Source: Raphanus sativus (Eukaryota; Streptophyta; Magnoliopsida; Brassicales; Brassicaceae). From it: 64,000 nucleotides of DNA. This document shows positions 43,653 through 56,510 of this stretch, one piece after another. How positions within the stretch are numbered: position 1 is the first letter of the stretch; every line of letters starts with the position of its first letter. Made by a program: the position numbers and the translations under genes. The DNA lies in the NCBI RefSeq assembly GCF_000801105.2, contig NC_079515.1, forward strand, positions 26,559,407 through 26,623,406, in the 5' to 3' direction. The notes beneath the pieces are model-generated. The model saw only the letters and a list, made by a program, of their open reading frames with translations. It was not told where the DNA came from and ran no database searches.

Positions 43653-46116
43653 GTGAAGGGTTGAATGATTATCAGTTTCTTTTGATGTAACGGTTTTTGA
43701 AAAAAAAAAGAAATAGACAAATGGGTTTTGGAAGGTTTAGGCGTGAGTGTTTCGTTTTGGCCGGTTTGAATAATGATGTCTCTTTGTCTCTTTGGACTTT
43801 CCATTAATAGAATGTTCTCTTATTTTCTCTCTGCTTTGGTTAAATCTTGTCATACTCCTTAAAGAGTTTAAGGCGAAATAAATTACTATATTTAGGTATA
43901 TTATTCTGGCGACATGACATCGATTTGGATTCTGTTTTTCAGAAAATGTATCTTTTAGTCCGAAGACTTATTAAGAATAAATTGGTTGTTGTTCATTTAT
44001 AAAAGAGAAATACCATCAAATTACACTAATAAGTTTTTGTTGAAAAAACAACACAAGGGAGAAAATCTTTAAATACCATTTATTAAAGAGTAAAAAACAA
44101 AGATATTATATATTAGGTTTATGGTTTAGTGACGAGTTTAAATTTTAGTACTTATGGGATGAGATAGAGTAAAGGTTTAGGATGTATGCTTACTTTATTT
44201 TTATTGATTAATAAATGTTATTTTGGAAATTTTGCTCTCTGATGCTTTTTTGTGACAAAAAAATCTATTTATGCAATTTTTCCTTTACAAAAATCAATTT
44301 ATCAGTTTTACAAAAAAAATTATAAAAATATTAATTTATGATGTCTATAACTCAACTGATAAAAAGTATTTTACAAATATAAATTTTTTATAAGGTTTAT
44401 AAACCAATTATACTGGATTAGAATTAACATAATATATGTATATATATGTCATTTATTTCCAATTTATATTATATATATCTATTGTTGCAATCAGAAATAA
44501 TTTGTGCTTTTCTATTCAAATTTAAAGATAGAACTTGGCAGAGCACAATGCTTTTGTCTCTCTTTTACTGTGAAATGAAGAATCTAAATTATTAGAATCA
44601 CATGTAATGACATGTGCTCTCCCTCTGCACATTTTCATGATATGTCAAGTCTTTTTCCCTTTCCCTCCTCTTTTTTTCTTTTTTTTTTAAATAAGATATA
44701 AAAATCCATAAAGCTTGTGAAAACAAAGAGAGAAAAGAATCAAAATAGATAAATAGAAATTTCCCCAATCATATGATAGTGTGGCTCAAGAAGTAGAAAA
44801 AGAGAATACCAACATGTGTAGCCAATCATATTGTATACTTCTTTCCCCACACTTCATGTTCATTTATCCCTTAAAAACACTAAAAACAAACTTTATCTTA
44901 CTTGCTTTCCATAGTTCTTAAACCAAGTGTCCAACGGATAAGTATTCGTGTCTTATATGTAACCAACTACAGAGAAAATACTACATTACAATATATTGAA
45001 TCTAGGTTTTAATTTGATCCAGTTATTGCTTAATTTCAATATTTTGTAGGACAGATAAATCTAAACCAATGTTTGGGGTTAAAGCTTTATAGTATGCATC
45101 TCTCCAGTCTCCGTGACATATGCTAACTGAGTAACCAAAAATTATGTCCTTTAGCGCATTTGACACTTTAAATGAATGGTTATCAATTATTATGATACAT
45201 TTAGTTAATTTTGAAGAAATAGGTTTAATGAGTAATTAGTGGAATCCCATGAAGAGATCATTACCCTTTCATTTTGTTTATTTTAGTTTGTTACAAAGAC
45301 AAAATGATCTTGGTGTTTAGTGTCAAGAATCATATATGATCTTGATTTGACACCAATGCCTTATAATTATTTTTGTTAATAGTAATACCATTTCAACCTT
45401 GATGTCTAGATTAATCATTTTCAGCATATACAAGTAACCTTATACATGTTGATAATTTTCATCAACAAAACAAATTTACAAAAGAAGAAGAAAAGAAAAC
45501 AACGTGAGACACTCTTAAGATGTTTTTCAGATGTTTTTGATACTTGTTTAGGTTGAAAGATTCTCGAACTTCATTTATAAGTTTTTAACTATTTTCTACT
45601 GCCTGATGAAGTAAACTATGGAATAGCGTGGAAACAGCATGTATATAATCAGAAATTAACTTAACTTGAGTTATGAGTTATTATCAAACTTATTCGATTA
45701 AAAATAAAATATATTTTAAATTCGATACACCAGCATGTGAAATGTTAAACAAACAGCACACATATCGTGCATAGTATACGAAAAGCTCTTCAACTTTTTC
45801 CTCGTTCATGATTATAAGAAACCAAAAAAGAACAATTTGAATAAACTCCTTAACTAATGATGTTTATTGATGATGATAAAGGAGAGAATTCACAGCTTGT
45901 GAGCATATGCTCACATGCTCGAGCATATAAAACCTAAGGTGGCGACCAATAAGGGTCATTTCAATAATCTTGTTAGTTTGATTAACGGTTTTAATTACTA
46001 ATATAACTATATAATTGTATTTATTATATCCTATATATAAATAAGCCTACTTGCATATTTCTCTTTCTCATTTCCGTTATTGTTAAATGTATACTGACAA
46101 AATACTAATTGTATTA
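43653..46116. other. AT-rich spacer downstream of KARI
   Basis: The first 200 bases are the KARI 3' flank. The remainder is AT-rich with no supported reading frame. A small palindromic stretch, GAGCATATGCTC, lies near 45901. No element ends were recognised before the Helitron at 46117. Confidence 0.5.
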
Positions 46117-47287
46117 TCTATCTTATTAAATCAGAAACATTACAACTTCTTCTAGGTGGATTTTAAAGGTGGACCTCATATATTTAAATTAAATGTCTTA
46201 TTCCTTATATATAATATGTATCGTAGTCTAACTTTGCATTGATGTATTTCCTTAAATACAGTTCCTCTATTTGTCCATATTCCATACATGGTTTTCACAT
46301 TTATTACATGTCGATTTAAATAAAATAGATATTAAAAATACTAAAAATATTAATAGTACTAAAATTACCCTATACAATTCATTTTAAATTGATCAGTATA
46401 CTTTCATTAGCCATATTGATTTTATTAGTACGAATAACATTAAGTAGATAAGTCATAGACACATACATAAATACATAAAGATATGACTACTCTTTAACTA
46501 CGTTGGGCCTAATCTACTTTCTAAAACAAATAACACATAGCTTTATATATTGTATAGAATATAGTAATATTGTATAGTATTATACATATACAATAATACT
46601 AAAAACAAACCAAACTAAAATATAATATATATCAAAAATGCTTTGAACCATTACACACAAAATGTAATAGATCTCAGAGATAAAATTCACATTGAAATTA
46701 TGTAATAATTATTTAAAAAATTAAACTTCGTAACGTACAAAAAAACATAAGTTGTATATCAAATTTTGTATTACAATAAAAAGACACAATTCGCGCTTGT
46801 AAAGTGTTATTTTTACATACGAAAGACAGTTTTGATATTGTTCTTTAAACATAAAATTGAATTATACAAACTCGATACTACATAAAGCTAAAAATATAGA
46901 ATACATTTTAAAAATAAAACTTGTGCGGGTGCGCATGGTCTTTACGAAAATCGTAGATATGTTTATATAATATATAAATATATTATGTTGCACATATTTT
47001 CATATATATAATACCCCAATGTAAGTTTTGTATGATAAAATATTGAAAATACAAAATATGTAGCATTATATATTTTAAATAATATATATAAAAATTCTAC
47101 TTTATGTTATCATAAAATTTAAAAATCAAATTTAGTAATTAAACACATTGCTTATTTAAACACATTAGTACACATTGTTATTTAACAAAATTTTATATTA
47201 ATATACATTGCAATCATGTATAACATTTAGTACAAATAAAGATAAAAAAAAATTAATTCCCGCTCAGTCGAGCGGGTCATGATCTAG
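46117..47287 (+). mobile_element. Non-autonomous Helitron
   Basis: It starts TCTATCTTATTAAATCAG after an A and ends with the hairpin CCCGCTCAGTCGAGCGGG, TCATGAT and CTAG before a T. The stem is CCCGCT/AGCGGG with a loop. Length about 1.17 kb; AT-rich inside, no coding capacity. The exact first base could be four bases further right. Confidence 0.85.
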
Positions 47288-47600
47288 TACCTTGTTATAA
47301 ATTTTACCACAAAGGATATGAACACTAGTTATTCATATATTGGTATTTTGACGAACAGACCTACAATAACTAATACTCAAATATATACAATGTTTTTTTT
47401 AACACATACAATGTTTTATTATCATACGGAAAAATAACAGGATCCAATTGCAGTTAACTCTATTGATTAAGAAAAGAGGTCTTTTAGTTTCTACATGCAT
47501 CAAAAATCATTTCAATTTGATAAACATATCTTAACAACTCTAAAACATGCTTTTAGTCTTCAGTTTGGCATACTTGTAACTGTGTGCATCAAAAAGTAAA
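47288..47600. other. Short spacer between two Helitrons
   Basis: 313 bases of AT-rich sequence, noncoding, no recognised signal. Confidence 0.5.
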
Positions 47601-48796
47601 TCTAATCTATTAAAACTGAAATACAAATATAAAATAACCCTAAGATTTACTATTTATTTATAAGTCTATGCTATTGAAATATTTAACAATCCTACATTTA
47701 AGCAATTCATGTCTTTCCTAATTTATTAAATGATTTCCTAAATCATATTTTAAACCAAAAAATATTTGGCAACAATTAAGTTTAAAAAAAACGACTTTCC
47801 TAAAAAATAGACATTCCTTATTTTGTATTGCTCTTAATATTCATGTATTTTATTATTGTCAAAATGATAATAGGTGCACATATCATAACGTTAGCCTAAT
47901 AAACCATTTATTAATCATCTATCTTATTATGGTCAAAGTTATAATTTTTCAAAATCACCCGGCCCAAGTTACCATCATCATTTTCATGTTTGTTTTTATT
48001 GTTTTTATTATTTTCTCAAAGTAATGATTTAAGAATCTATATTTACAAATCATTTAAAAAAAATTTCTTAAAAAGATCTGTAGGAAAAGAAATTTCACTT
48101 TAGTAATATAGATTTTTATTCATAAATTAATAGTATAGTTCTTTCATAATATAAGTCAAATTAGTTATAAATATTGTATTTTTATATGATACATTATGAT
48201 ATAAGAGACAATTAAAATCACAAAGTATAATTATTCAAAGTAATAAATAAAATTGATATTTTTTAAAATGTTATATCAAAAACTATGTAATACATTTTAA
48301 TTTAAAATATACATATATATTATATATATATATTTGTATATATATATATATATAATATACCATTAGCACAAAGAAAAATTTTAAAGTGAAAAAAAATATT
48401 TATGCTGAAAAAAAATTATACAGTCATGGGTCAAGTTATAGAAATAAACAACAACAACGCAATATTATTTTTCTTTAACAAATTTATTTTAATAGAAATT
48501 ATATTTCCAAATATGTTTATATATTTTATGTATTTATAAATTTATTTTATTTGTTTTAAGGGATGCTAAGATTTTGGAATTAAAAAAATAACCAACTACT
48601 ATATTATTTTTGTTTGAAAATTTAAAATTTATATCAGAATCTTTTATTAAACTTTTATTTTAATTTTTATTATAATTGCAAAAGATTAATTGTCAATTTA
48701 AATTTATGTTTAAATATTATAAATTAAATACATATCCAATATAAAGAACATAAAACATAAAATAAATACTCGTCCGGTCGGCGGGTCAAAATCTAG
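47601..48796 (+). mobile_element. Non-autonomous Helitron
   Basis: It begins TCTAATCTATTAAAACTG after an A and ends ACTCGTCCGGTCGGCGGGTC AAAAT CTAG before a T. The terminal hairpin is imperfect (CCG/CGG stem). About 1.2 kb, with AT-rich, noncoding interior and a TA-rich stretch near 48310-48355. Same orientation as the Helitron 300 bases to its left. Confidence 0.75.
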
Positions 48797-48831
48797 TGTA
48801 TTAGTTAAAAATCAGATAATATAGATAACTA

Positions 48832-49028
48832 GTTTTTTTTTTTTGATAATCTAGGTATCCAGACCTTTCACTTAGTCCGACTATCCCACCGTGTCCAACC
48901 GGAACATGTGAGAAAGGTTCTGAAGATCAAACAGAAACCATGTTAAATCCGTTGTGACCGGGATTCGAACTCGTGATGGCAGACACCTCAGCCGAGATTT
49001 CTTTACCACCAGACCACGAGACCCGGTT
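48832..49028 (-). mobile_element. tRNA-derived SINE
   Basis: Read on the minus strand, the 5' end resembles a tRNA: GGGTCTCGTGGTCTGGTGG contains a Pol III A box (about 49017-49007) and GAGTTCGAATCCCGG a B box (about 48972-48958). A unique body follows, and the 3' end is a run of about 12 A (T on the plus strand, 48833-48844). The flanking direct repeat ATAACTA (48825-48831 and 49029-49035) is a short target duplication. Length about 197 bp, typical of Brassicaceae SINEs. Confidence 0.88.
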
Positions 49029-49035
49029 ATAACTA

Positions 49036-51222
49036 CTTTTGTTTAGCAGTGTCGATTAAACGTGCAACCTTTTTATTTATATAATAACAAATGCGAGTTG
49101 GGTGGTAATTAATGCGATCTACATATATTCTTACTTGCTGTATTTGCAGTGACATGATTTCGTTATTCAACTAAAATATGCATTATGAAACATTGGATAC
49201 TCTAATGGCACCATATAGCTAAGCTTGTTTGTCGTTAATTAGAAGAAAACTATTTAAAGAGATAATACAACATACGTGGTTTCTTTGTCGTTATATGTAC
49301 TATCAAGAATCATTTTGTTTATTTACTCTGTTAATTACATATACCGTTAGACCAAATCAGAATACTACATATCTGATATACTTGCATAAATAATTGCTGG
49401 AACTATACATATGTTTTTCTGTTAGGTGCCTAGATCGTTGTGACGTCTAACTAATCCTGTAAGCAAGTAGATGGATCCTTCATTTAAAAGGAAATCTCCA
49501 GCTCGATATTAATAAAATTGAGATCGAAGAATCAGTCTATATATGAGTATTTTTTTTTAATACAACCGTCGTCATTTGGTGAAATATTCTAGTGAATAAA
49601 AGAAACATACACAACAAAATAATCGTCGTATATATCCGAGATGGCGAGATGTTTAAGATAGTGTGAGAGTTCTTCATTTTTCTAGAGCTAAGTTCTTCAG
49701 TTTTTGATAGATTTTTGGAGATATAAATACTCACATAGACTACTTGCGTTTTGGTGTATATAGAATTATATTTTCTATAAGTTTTGGTGTTTTCATAATG
49801 GTTAACGAACTTCTTGTATGTTTTTACTTTTTATTGTATAAGTTTTTGCTATTTTGTTGTTTGGATAAGATTTAGGCATAAATCCGGAATCCGAAAAACA
49901 AACCAAATCTGATATAAAATTTAATATTGAATCTAAATTGAAATTGGATAATATCCGAATGATTTAAACTTTGCTATCTAAGTAACCAAAAATTCAACCC
50001 AAACCAAAATATTTGGGATATCCAATACATCTAATCATATTTATATTCTTAAATATATTAATTATTTTTACATTTAATATTAAAAATATCCAAATATATA
50101 CGTTATTTTTAATATAAATAGTCAAAATTAAATATATAAAATAGCTAAACAATATTTAAACATCAAATATTTAAAATTTCTATAGATTATCTAATAAATA
50201 TTCAATCCAGACTAATCTATATGTTAAATTTAATTATTTCGGTATAATTTATTCAAAAATTTATGTGTACAATATTTTTTTAGAATTTGAAAAATTTAAA
50301 GTATGTATGAATTTAAAATTTTAATAATAGTTTAAAACAATTATATGTATCTAAACCGAAGCCGAACTAATATTTATAAGTATATGAATGAAACTAAAGT
50401 CTTTAACACAGAAAATCATAAACATGAATAAAACCAAGTTGCTAAAAAACTAAACAGAATATGAATGGTACTTGAACGCTCACCACTAGTTTTGGGTCGT
50501 GAAATTCTGATTGGATAACAATTGAGAAGATGTCATGTTCGATTTTTATAATACCTATAGATGCGGGTCCTTGTTCCTCCAGCACACCACCAACAACTAT
50601 TAAGGCCATGCCTTGAGAAATTACGAGCACTATTTAAGTTTTTAACTAATTTTCTTATAAATAAAATTAATTATGTATAAAGTATGTTCCCCAACGGGAG
50701 GAAAAGGATATTTTCTCGTTCTTTTCCTTGTTTTTCTCCTTTGTATTCTTTAAATACAACTTTCTTTTTGTTATTCTAATCAGTAATCACCGAGGACGAT
50801 GGTCTAAGAAGATAAACCATAATTACCTTCTAACTGCTCTTAATAATTACCATTTTACTCATCATTCCCACTTTAATCGATTTTGATTGGGTCATAAATT
50901 GCGGCCAACACCAATACTATTTGATAATTTGTTTAGTCCTTTTTACAGAAAAAATGATTTGGCCACATCGTGACATGGAATTAATCATCTCTTCTGTTTT
51001 AGAATCTCATTTATGACTATTTTCTGTTTATGGTGTGGTAACTGCAAGACACCTATAATCTCTTTTATGATTTTGTAATTTTTTAAGAAAATGGTTTAAT
51101 GTTGTTCCTAAAAAATGAAAGGAGTTCCTTTTTTTTATCAAAGATAGGAGTTCCATATGTTTTAAGTTTCTACACTTCCAGCGCCAAAAAATGTTTTCAT
51201 ATATATATATATATATATATAT
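49036..51222. other. AT-rich intergenic spacer
   Basis: About 2.2 kb. The part 49870-50400 has repeated AAACCGAA/ATCCGAA-type words common in dispersed Brassicaceae repeats. A short minus-strand open frame at 50442-50630 has no family features. The segment ends in a TA run at 51199-51222 that may be the MULE target site. Confidence 0.45.
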
Positions 51223-51599
51223 GGAAATTGCCAAAAATACCACTTTCTTTGTACCCTATTTCATTTATACCTTAACCAACTTTACCATTAAAATATTTAT
51301 AGGAAAAAGACTATTCTACCCTAACTAATCAAAGAAATAGGAAACACGTCGTCTTCTCCAACTCGAACGCCTCCAAGGTAAACAACTCGCTCCTACCGAC
51401 TCAGCCCGAGTCACCCTATTCTCTACCCTGACTCAAAACTCAAGATGAAAGGTGGTCAAACCAAATTCGAAGCGACAAGCACCGATCAGAGGTTTTCCTT
51501 CTCTAAATCTAAGTTCTGCAGAACTTCTCTCACATTTATTTTAATTTCGATTTCTCCAGACTCAAAATCAGAGGAAGGAAGAGGAAGACGAAGACGACG

Positions 51600-52142
51600 A
51601 TGAAGGACCCAAACAAACCGAAGAGACCTCCAAGCGAACTTCTCTTCTTCACTGCTTTTTTCAATTTTGAACTGATTAACGAAACTTACGCCACAGTGAT
51701 GATTTCCGACGGGAGTTCAACTAGGTGAACCCTAATACCAAGTCCGTCGCTGCCCTAAGTATATCTCCCCTAGAGTTTACACATTTTCAGATCTGTAAAC
51801 TAATAATCTTATTATCTCTCAGGTTGGTAAGGCTGCTGGAGCTAAATGGAAGTCAATGACTGAGGAAGTGAGTATTCGCCATTGAAAGTTTCTTGATTTG
51901 GTTCTCATGGATTTATTATAACTCTGAAAAAAACTCCTGTTGAATCAGGAGAAAGCACTTTACGCTTCCAAGGCAGAGAGCAGGAAGAGTGAGTATGCCA
52001 AGAGAATGCAACAGTACAACATGAAACTGGTATTATAAGCTTTTCACGTCCAAGAGTGTGTGTGTTTGGTGTTATAATGGTGTTACTGTGTGTTTTAGTC
52101 TAGTGGAACCAATAGAGGTGAAGATGATGAATCCAATTTCAT
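51600..52142 (+). pseudogene. Captured HMGB-type gene fragment with introns
   Basis: Four pieces in order match plant HMGB proteins (closest to HMGB4 by memory), architectural chromatin proteins with one HMG box. They read KDPNKPKRPPS (from 51603), DFRREFN followed by an in-frame TAG, then VNPNTKSVAA (to about 51760), GKAAGAKWKSMTEE (51833-51867), EKALYASKAESRKSEYAKRM (51949-52008) and SGTNRGEDDE. Introns with GT-AG borders lie between the pieces, so genomic DNA was captured, not a cDNA. The box is interrupted after RPPS by unrelated or degraded sequence and by the stop, so no HMG protein can be made. Confidence 0.85.
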
Positions 52143-52321
52143 GATATGCAACGTGCGGCAGAACTGAGAATCGTTCTCAACCAGCCAGCGGCTGCCTTGT
52201 CTAGTACCATACTAAACCTGGGGTCTGGTTCTGGTGGCTGGAGCTCGTCTTAGGAGGAGGATGAAGTAGATCCAATGGATCAAGATGATGAAGGTAGTAC
52301 TCCTCAAATCCAAACTAAATA

Positions 52322-52546
52322 TTGAGTTTCATGTTTTTATTATTTTGTTTGATCTCATCTCCATATGTTTATGTTTCTGTTTCTGTGCAAATGACACAGA
52401 TGGGGATGGTGAAAAAAACGCACGTTTCAACGAACACAGAAGAGTACATTGCGATGAGTTCGGTAGGTGAAGGAACTGAGGTCATCAGGTTGACAGGGTC
52501 GTTCTATGTAGAAGAAGAGGAAGAAGATGATGGCGAAAGGCAGTAA
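52322..52546 (+). other. Unidentified short frame with acidic end, inside the MULE
   Basis: A 74-residue frame whose second half reads VGEGTEVIRLTGSFYVEEEE before a D/E-rich end and a stop. I do not recognise the family. It may be another captured exon, since it lies within the element and downstream of the HMGB pieces, or chance. Confidence 0.3.
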
Positions 52547-52849
52547 ATCAGAGGCAACAACCTCACGTCACACTACCAAAGGCGTTAACAAAGAGTTAAA
52601 TGCAACCACGAGAGTTTCTTCCTCGAGTTGATATCAACCTCTGCTAAATCAAATGTGTACTCTCCTCTATGTTTAACAGAGTTACCTCTCGATTAATCAA
52701 ATCAGTTTATTAGAAATTAATTTATATACCTTTATATTATGAAATTGTTTTTGCATCCTGTTTTCATGTAACTTTTTCCTCTTCATTCATAATCGTGACT
52801 ATCATAAAGCATTATTATACTTTTCTTCTTGTTATTTTGACTATGTCAA

Positions 52850-54320
52850 TGCCTTTATAAATTGTTATATAATCATTTATAATGGTATATAAACTTTATT
52901 AATTATTTTTATAAACCCTTATAAATTATTTACATACCTTTATAAATTCTTACAAATTATTATACAAACCATTATAAATTATTTTATAAGGTTTTTTAAA
53001 TGATTATAGACTCTTTTATTGATTGATAAACCTATGCAATTCTAATAATACATTGTGGTTGCAAGAGACTTGGTTGGAATTAGATTGGTATGTTGTGCTA
53101 ATTGCGGCATGACTTCAGTTTGATATTTTGTGCTCTTTTCTGACATGTATTCATTTATTTAATGCTAGCAGGAAGTAATAGAAGTGCATGTTCTTGGTGT
53201 TCAACTGATAGATACCGTGCTTTTGCTTTTCCACCGAAAGTAAACAAAAATTTAATGTCTAAGTATGGAGTTTGAATATTTTGCAGGGCTATAGCTGTGA
53301 AAATCAGCTTATAAGCCATAATAAATCAGTTTATAAACCTTTATAAATTACTTCATAAACAATTATCATTCAGTTGACAAAAAATTCATAAAAACAATTT
53401 ATAAACTCTTATAAATCAGTTTAAAACTTTCATAAATTATTTTTGAGTTGCTTATACTCATTCTTTCTGGCAGCCCTGACAAGAATTCTCAAGTTACACA
53501 CATTTATATGTTCTTATAGATATGTGCGATCAACTCTTGTTTAAAAACTTTTTTTATAAAGACTTATAAATCGTCAACTCTAGTTTTAAAACTGTTTATA
53601 AAGACTTATAAGTCGTCAACTCTTGTTTTAAAACTTTTTATAAAGACTTATAAACCGTCGAGTTGTACTTTAAAAATGATTTTATAAAGGTTTATAAATC
53701 ATTTATAGGAATATATATATACTATTGATATATAAGGGTTTATAAATGATTTCTAAATCTTTAAAAATGATTTATAAACCTTTATAAATTATTTATAATC
53801 CTTGTAAAGCCTTATAGACTGAATTTAATAAACTCTTATAAATGAAGTGTATGTTAATAATTTATTTAGAAAGCCTTATAGATTAATTTTATAAATTCTT
53901 ATAAAGTCTTATTAATTGTTTTATAAACCATTATAAGGAAGTGGATCACGTCTTCCCTTGAGAGACAGCAAAAATTGTCCCGGCTTGAAGCCTTGGAAGT
54001 AGCAGGCCTGCTGGAGTCATTGGATGATAGACCGCTGCTACTGCTAGAGTTTTTGCTGTTCTTCAGCTATTTTCCATTGTAAAGAATGGAGAATCTCTTG
54101 CTCATACCCCTCCAAACAACTCTTTTCAGAACTATAGTTATATAAATATTTATATGTGTTTTATAAACTTGGTTGATACGAGGTTTTATAAGCTCTTATA
54201 CAATTTATAGATGGTTCATAAATGGTTTTATAAAACTCTTATAAATGATTTATATACGAAACGTTTTCATATATCTATATGATTGGTTTTATAAACCTTT
54301 ATAAACATACATCAATAGTT
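52850..54320. repeat. Dense degenerate TTTATAAA array in the MULE
   Basis: Words such as TTTATAAACCTTTATAAA, CTTATAAATTA and TTTTATAAA recur every 15 to 30 bases for about 1.4 kb, in varied spacing and on both strands because the unit is palindromic. Two more complex stretches interrupt it (about 53940-54110 and 54320-54600). The units are too irregular for a simple satellite. Confidence 0.75.
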
Positions 54321-54710
54321 TTATTCTGAGAACCAGACTGAAGGTTAATGAACTGAGAGACCAGTAGCTTCGAGATTCCACTCATAACTACTTCCACCTC
54401 ATCTGGTTCTCTTGACCATCTCAACCCACAGTATTCGCCTGTTGCAACTTGCGTCTTGGCGTAGCAAGAACTTTCTACTAATCCAACTGTGACAATGGCC
54501 TAGGTATCTGACAGACAAAATGATAGCAACTCACAACATCAACAGAGACCCCAAGTATCTCTCAATGCTCAATCATCTCAATGCTCAATTATGCCTTTTT
54601 ATAAGGCCTTATAAAAAAACTATAAGAGAATGATGTCCAAGCTATCGTCTTTCTCCACAAACATTTCCCTCTCCTCCACCTGGAATGCCAAAAAGAAAAA
54701 CATCTTCTAC

Positions 54711-55079
54711 TTAGCCTTTGATCACAATCATCTCGATACTATTGAAATCTATACACACACAAAATCTAGGCTTACCTGAGATGATGCTGCTGCTGCTCTG
54801 AGCTGTCCTGAAACAACGGGATATGTGATCACAATCTGCACTCCATCGATAACTTGTGGGGGTGTTGGCCGGAGTCGGAGCGAGGAGTCCCATGGGAGAA
54901 GTAGCGAGATGGATGAAGGGACGAGATTCAACTGATATCTTTTTAATAAGATGTGCTTCTTCTTCTTCAACCTTCTGCAACAGATTCTTGACCTGACCCC
55001 TCAAGAGAGCCTCGCCAGATCCAGGAGTGCTCTTGATTCTGCTCTTCCCAACAACAACTCCTGAAGATGGAATCTGCAT
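54711..55079 (-). CDS. Hypothetical open frame inside the MULE
   Basis: A 122-residue minus-strand frame beginning MQIPSSGVVVGKSRIKSTPG, with KNLLQKVEEEEAHLIKKISV and HLATSPMGLLAPTPANTPTS. More even base composition than its surroundings suggests a captured host exon. I do not recognise the source. Upstream on the minus strand the sequence has CGTCGCCG-type repeats (55180-55260), like a plant gene leader. No splice partner was established, and expression is unknown. Confidence 0.35.
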   Translation of the reverse strand: MQIPSSGVVVGKSRIKSTPGSGEALLRGQVKNLLQKVEEEEAHLIKKISVESRPFIHLATSPMGLLAPTPANTPTSYRWSADCDHISRCFRTAQSSSSIISGKPRFCVCIDFNSIEMIVIKG

Positions 55080-55431
55080 CGCCAGTCCAACTATCGACGA
55101 GTCATTGGTTATGTCGATCGTCGCCGTAGTCGCTCAGTTTGCTTCATGAGAGAGGATACAATCGATCTAATTTCCCTGGCTCGATCTCGTCGCCGTCGTC
55201 TCGATCTCGTCGCCGCCGATCTCGTCGCCGTAGCCGTCGTCACTGGATCTCATCGCTATCACCATCGTCAATCTCATCGCATGCCGAGAGAGAAAGTGTG
55301 TAATTAAGTTAGAATTTTGATAGGGCTATTTTTGTCTTTTGTCTATTAATGATTTATGTATTTTGAAAATGTCTTCATTCTAAGTGTATATATGAAAAAT
55401 GGTACTTAACAAAGTGTATATATGAAATTTC

Positions 55432-55434
<3 letters not shown>

Positions 55435-55470
<36 letters not shown>
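55435..55470. repeat. (TA)n microsatellite at the right MULE edge
   Basis: About 36 bases of TA repeat directly next to the right MULE end. A similar run flanks the left end (51199-51222). Confidence 0.85.
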
Positions 55471-55473
<3 letters not shown>

Positions 55474-55546
55474 TATATGCAATGAATAAAATCAATAAAT
55501 GAGTTTTAATATTCGTTATAAATATATAATTAGTATGTGAAAGGTG

Positions 55547-56500
55547 GGGAAAATGGCTTATTCCCCTACGAACTAGTTGTATCCGGCTTTTTTCACACAC
55601 GAACTTTTAAGCCATGCCAAAAACCACTCGAACAATGAAAAATATTGCTTATTCTTTTATGAACTAATTATTTCCAACTTTTTCACACACACAATTTTAA
55701 ACTTTGCCAAAACCACATGAACTATACTATTTTTTGAACTACATACACAAACTATCAATTTTAAGCTAATTCCCTAAAATCGTAAATTATGTTATTTAAA
55801 CATTAACTTAGTTTATGACAGGTGGATAGCCGGTTTAATTTGGGTTGATAAAAAGGATAATACATCATTTTGTTCTTTTTCTTTTTCTTTTTGTCAACTG
55901 CTCTTCTTCTTCAAAAATCGTTTACTCTTCATCATCAATTGGGAATAAAATTTATTATTTTGTAGAAGATTAAATGTTTTACATGATGCATAAAGAAATA
56001 AGAGCAGCAGCAACAGTTTACCAATCCGCTATGTTGTTGCTCTTTCTTTCTTATGCATCATGTAAAACGTTTAATCTTTTACAAAATAATAAATTTTATT
56101 CTCAATTGATGATGAAGAGTAAAACGATTTTTGAAGAAGAAGAGCAGTTGACAAAAAGAAAAGAAAAAGAACTAAACGATGTATTATCATTTTTTATCAA
56201 CCCAAATTAAACCGGCTATCCACCTGTCATAAACTAAGCTAATGTTTAAATAACACAATTTACAATTTTAGGGGAATTAGCTTAAAATTGATAGTTTGTG
56301 TATATGTAATTAAAGAAATAGCGTAGTTCATGTGGTTTTTGGAAAAGTTTAAAAATTTGTGTGTGAAAAAGTTGGAAATAATTAGTTTATAAGGGAATAA
56401 GAAATATTTTCGTTGTTCGTGTAGTTTTTGGCATGGCTTAAAGGTTTGTGTGTGAAAAAGCCGGAAACAACTAGTTCGTAGAGGAATAAGCAATTTTCCT
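55547..56500. mobile_element. Fold-back (Mutator-like) element with about 470-bp arms
   Basis: The whole 954-bp element is an inverted repeat. The left arm starts GGGAAAATGGCTTATTCC; the complement of the right arm starts AGGAAAATTGCTTATTCC, and the arms match at roughly 90% to a central loop of some 30-50 bases near 56005-56040. A 10-base direct repeat GTGAAAGGTG flanks it (55537-55546 and 56501-56510), the size made by Mutator-type transposases. No coding capacity is expected; the 78-residue open frame in the right arm has no family features. Confidence 0.92.
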
Positions 56501-56510
56501 GTGAAAGGTG

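Larger units (their letters stand above)
51223..55434. mobile_element. Non-autonomous MULE carrying host gene pieces (Pack-MULE-like)
   Basis: The left end starts GGAAATTGCCAAAAATACC; the complement of the right end starts GGGGAAATTTCATATATACA. The first 50 bases of each are similar, with shared ACTTT..GTACC and CATTTATAC/CATATATAC blocks, so the inverted ends are imperfect. TA dinucleotides flank both sides, consistent with insertion into a TA microsatellite. Inside are HMGB gene pieces with introns, a long TATAAA-rich array and an unidentified open frame. No MURA-type transposase is seen. Length about 4.2 kb. Confidence 0.65.

Noticed and set aside
48950..49020. tRNA gene suggested by A and B box
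   Set aside because: The cloverleaf is not complete and a SINE body with poly(A) and target duplication follows.
55974..56210. 78-residue frame inside the fold-back element
   Set aside because: Part of the hairpin arm; AT-rich and without family features.
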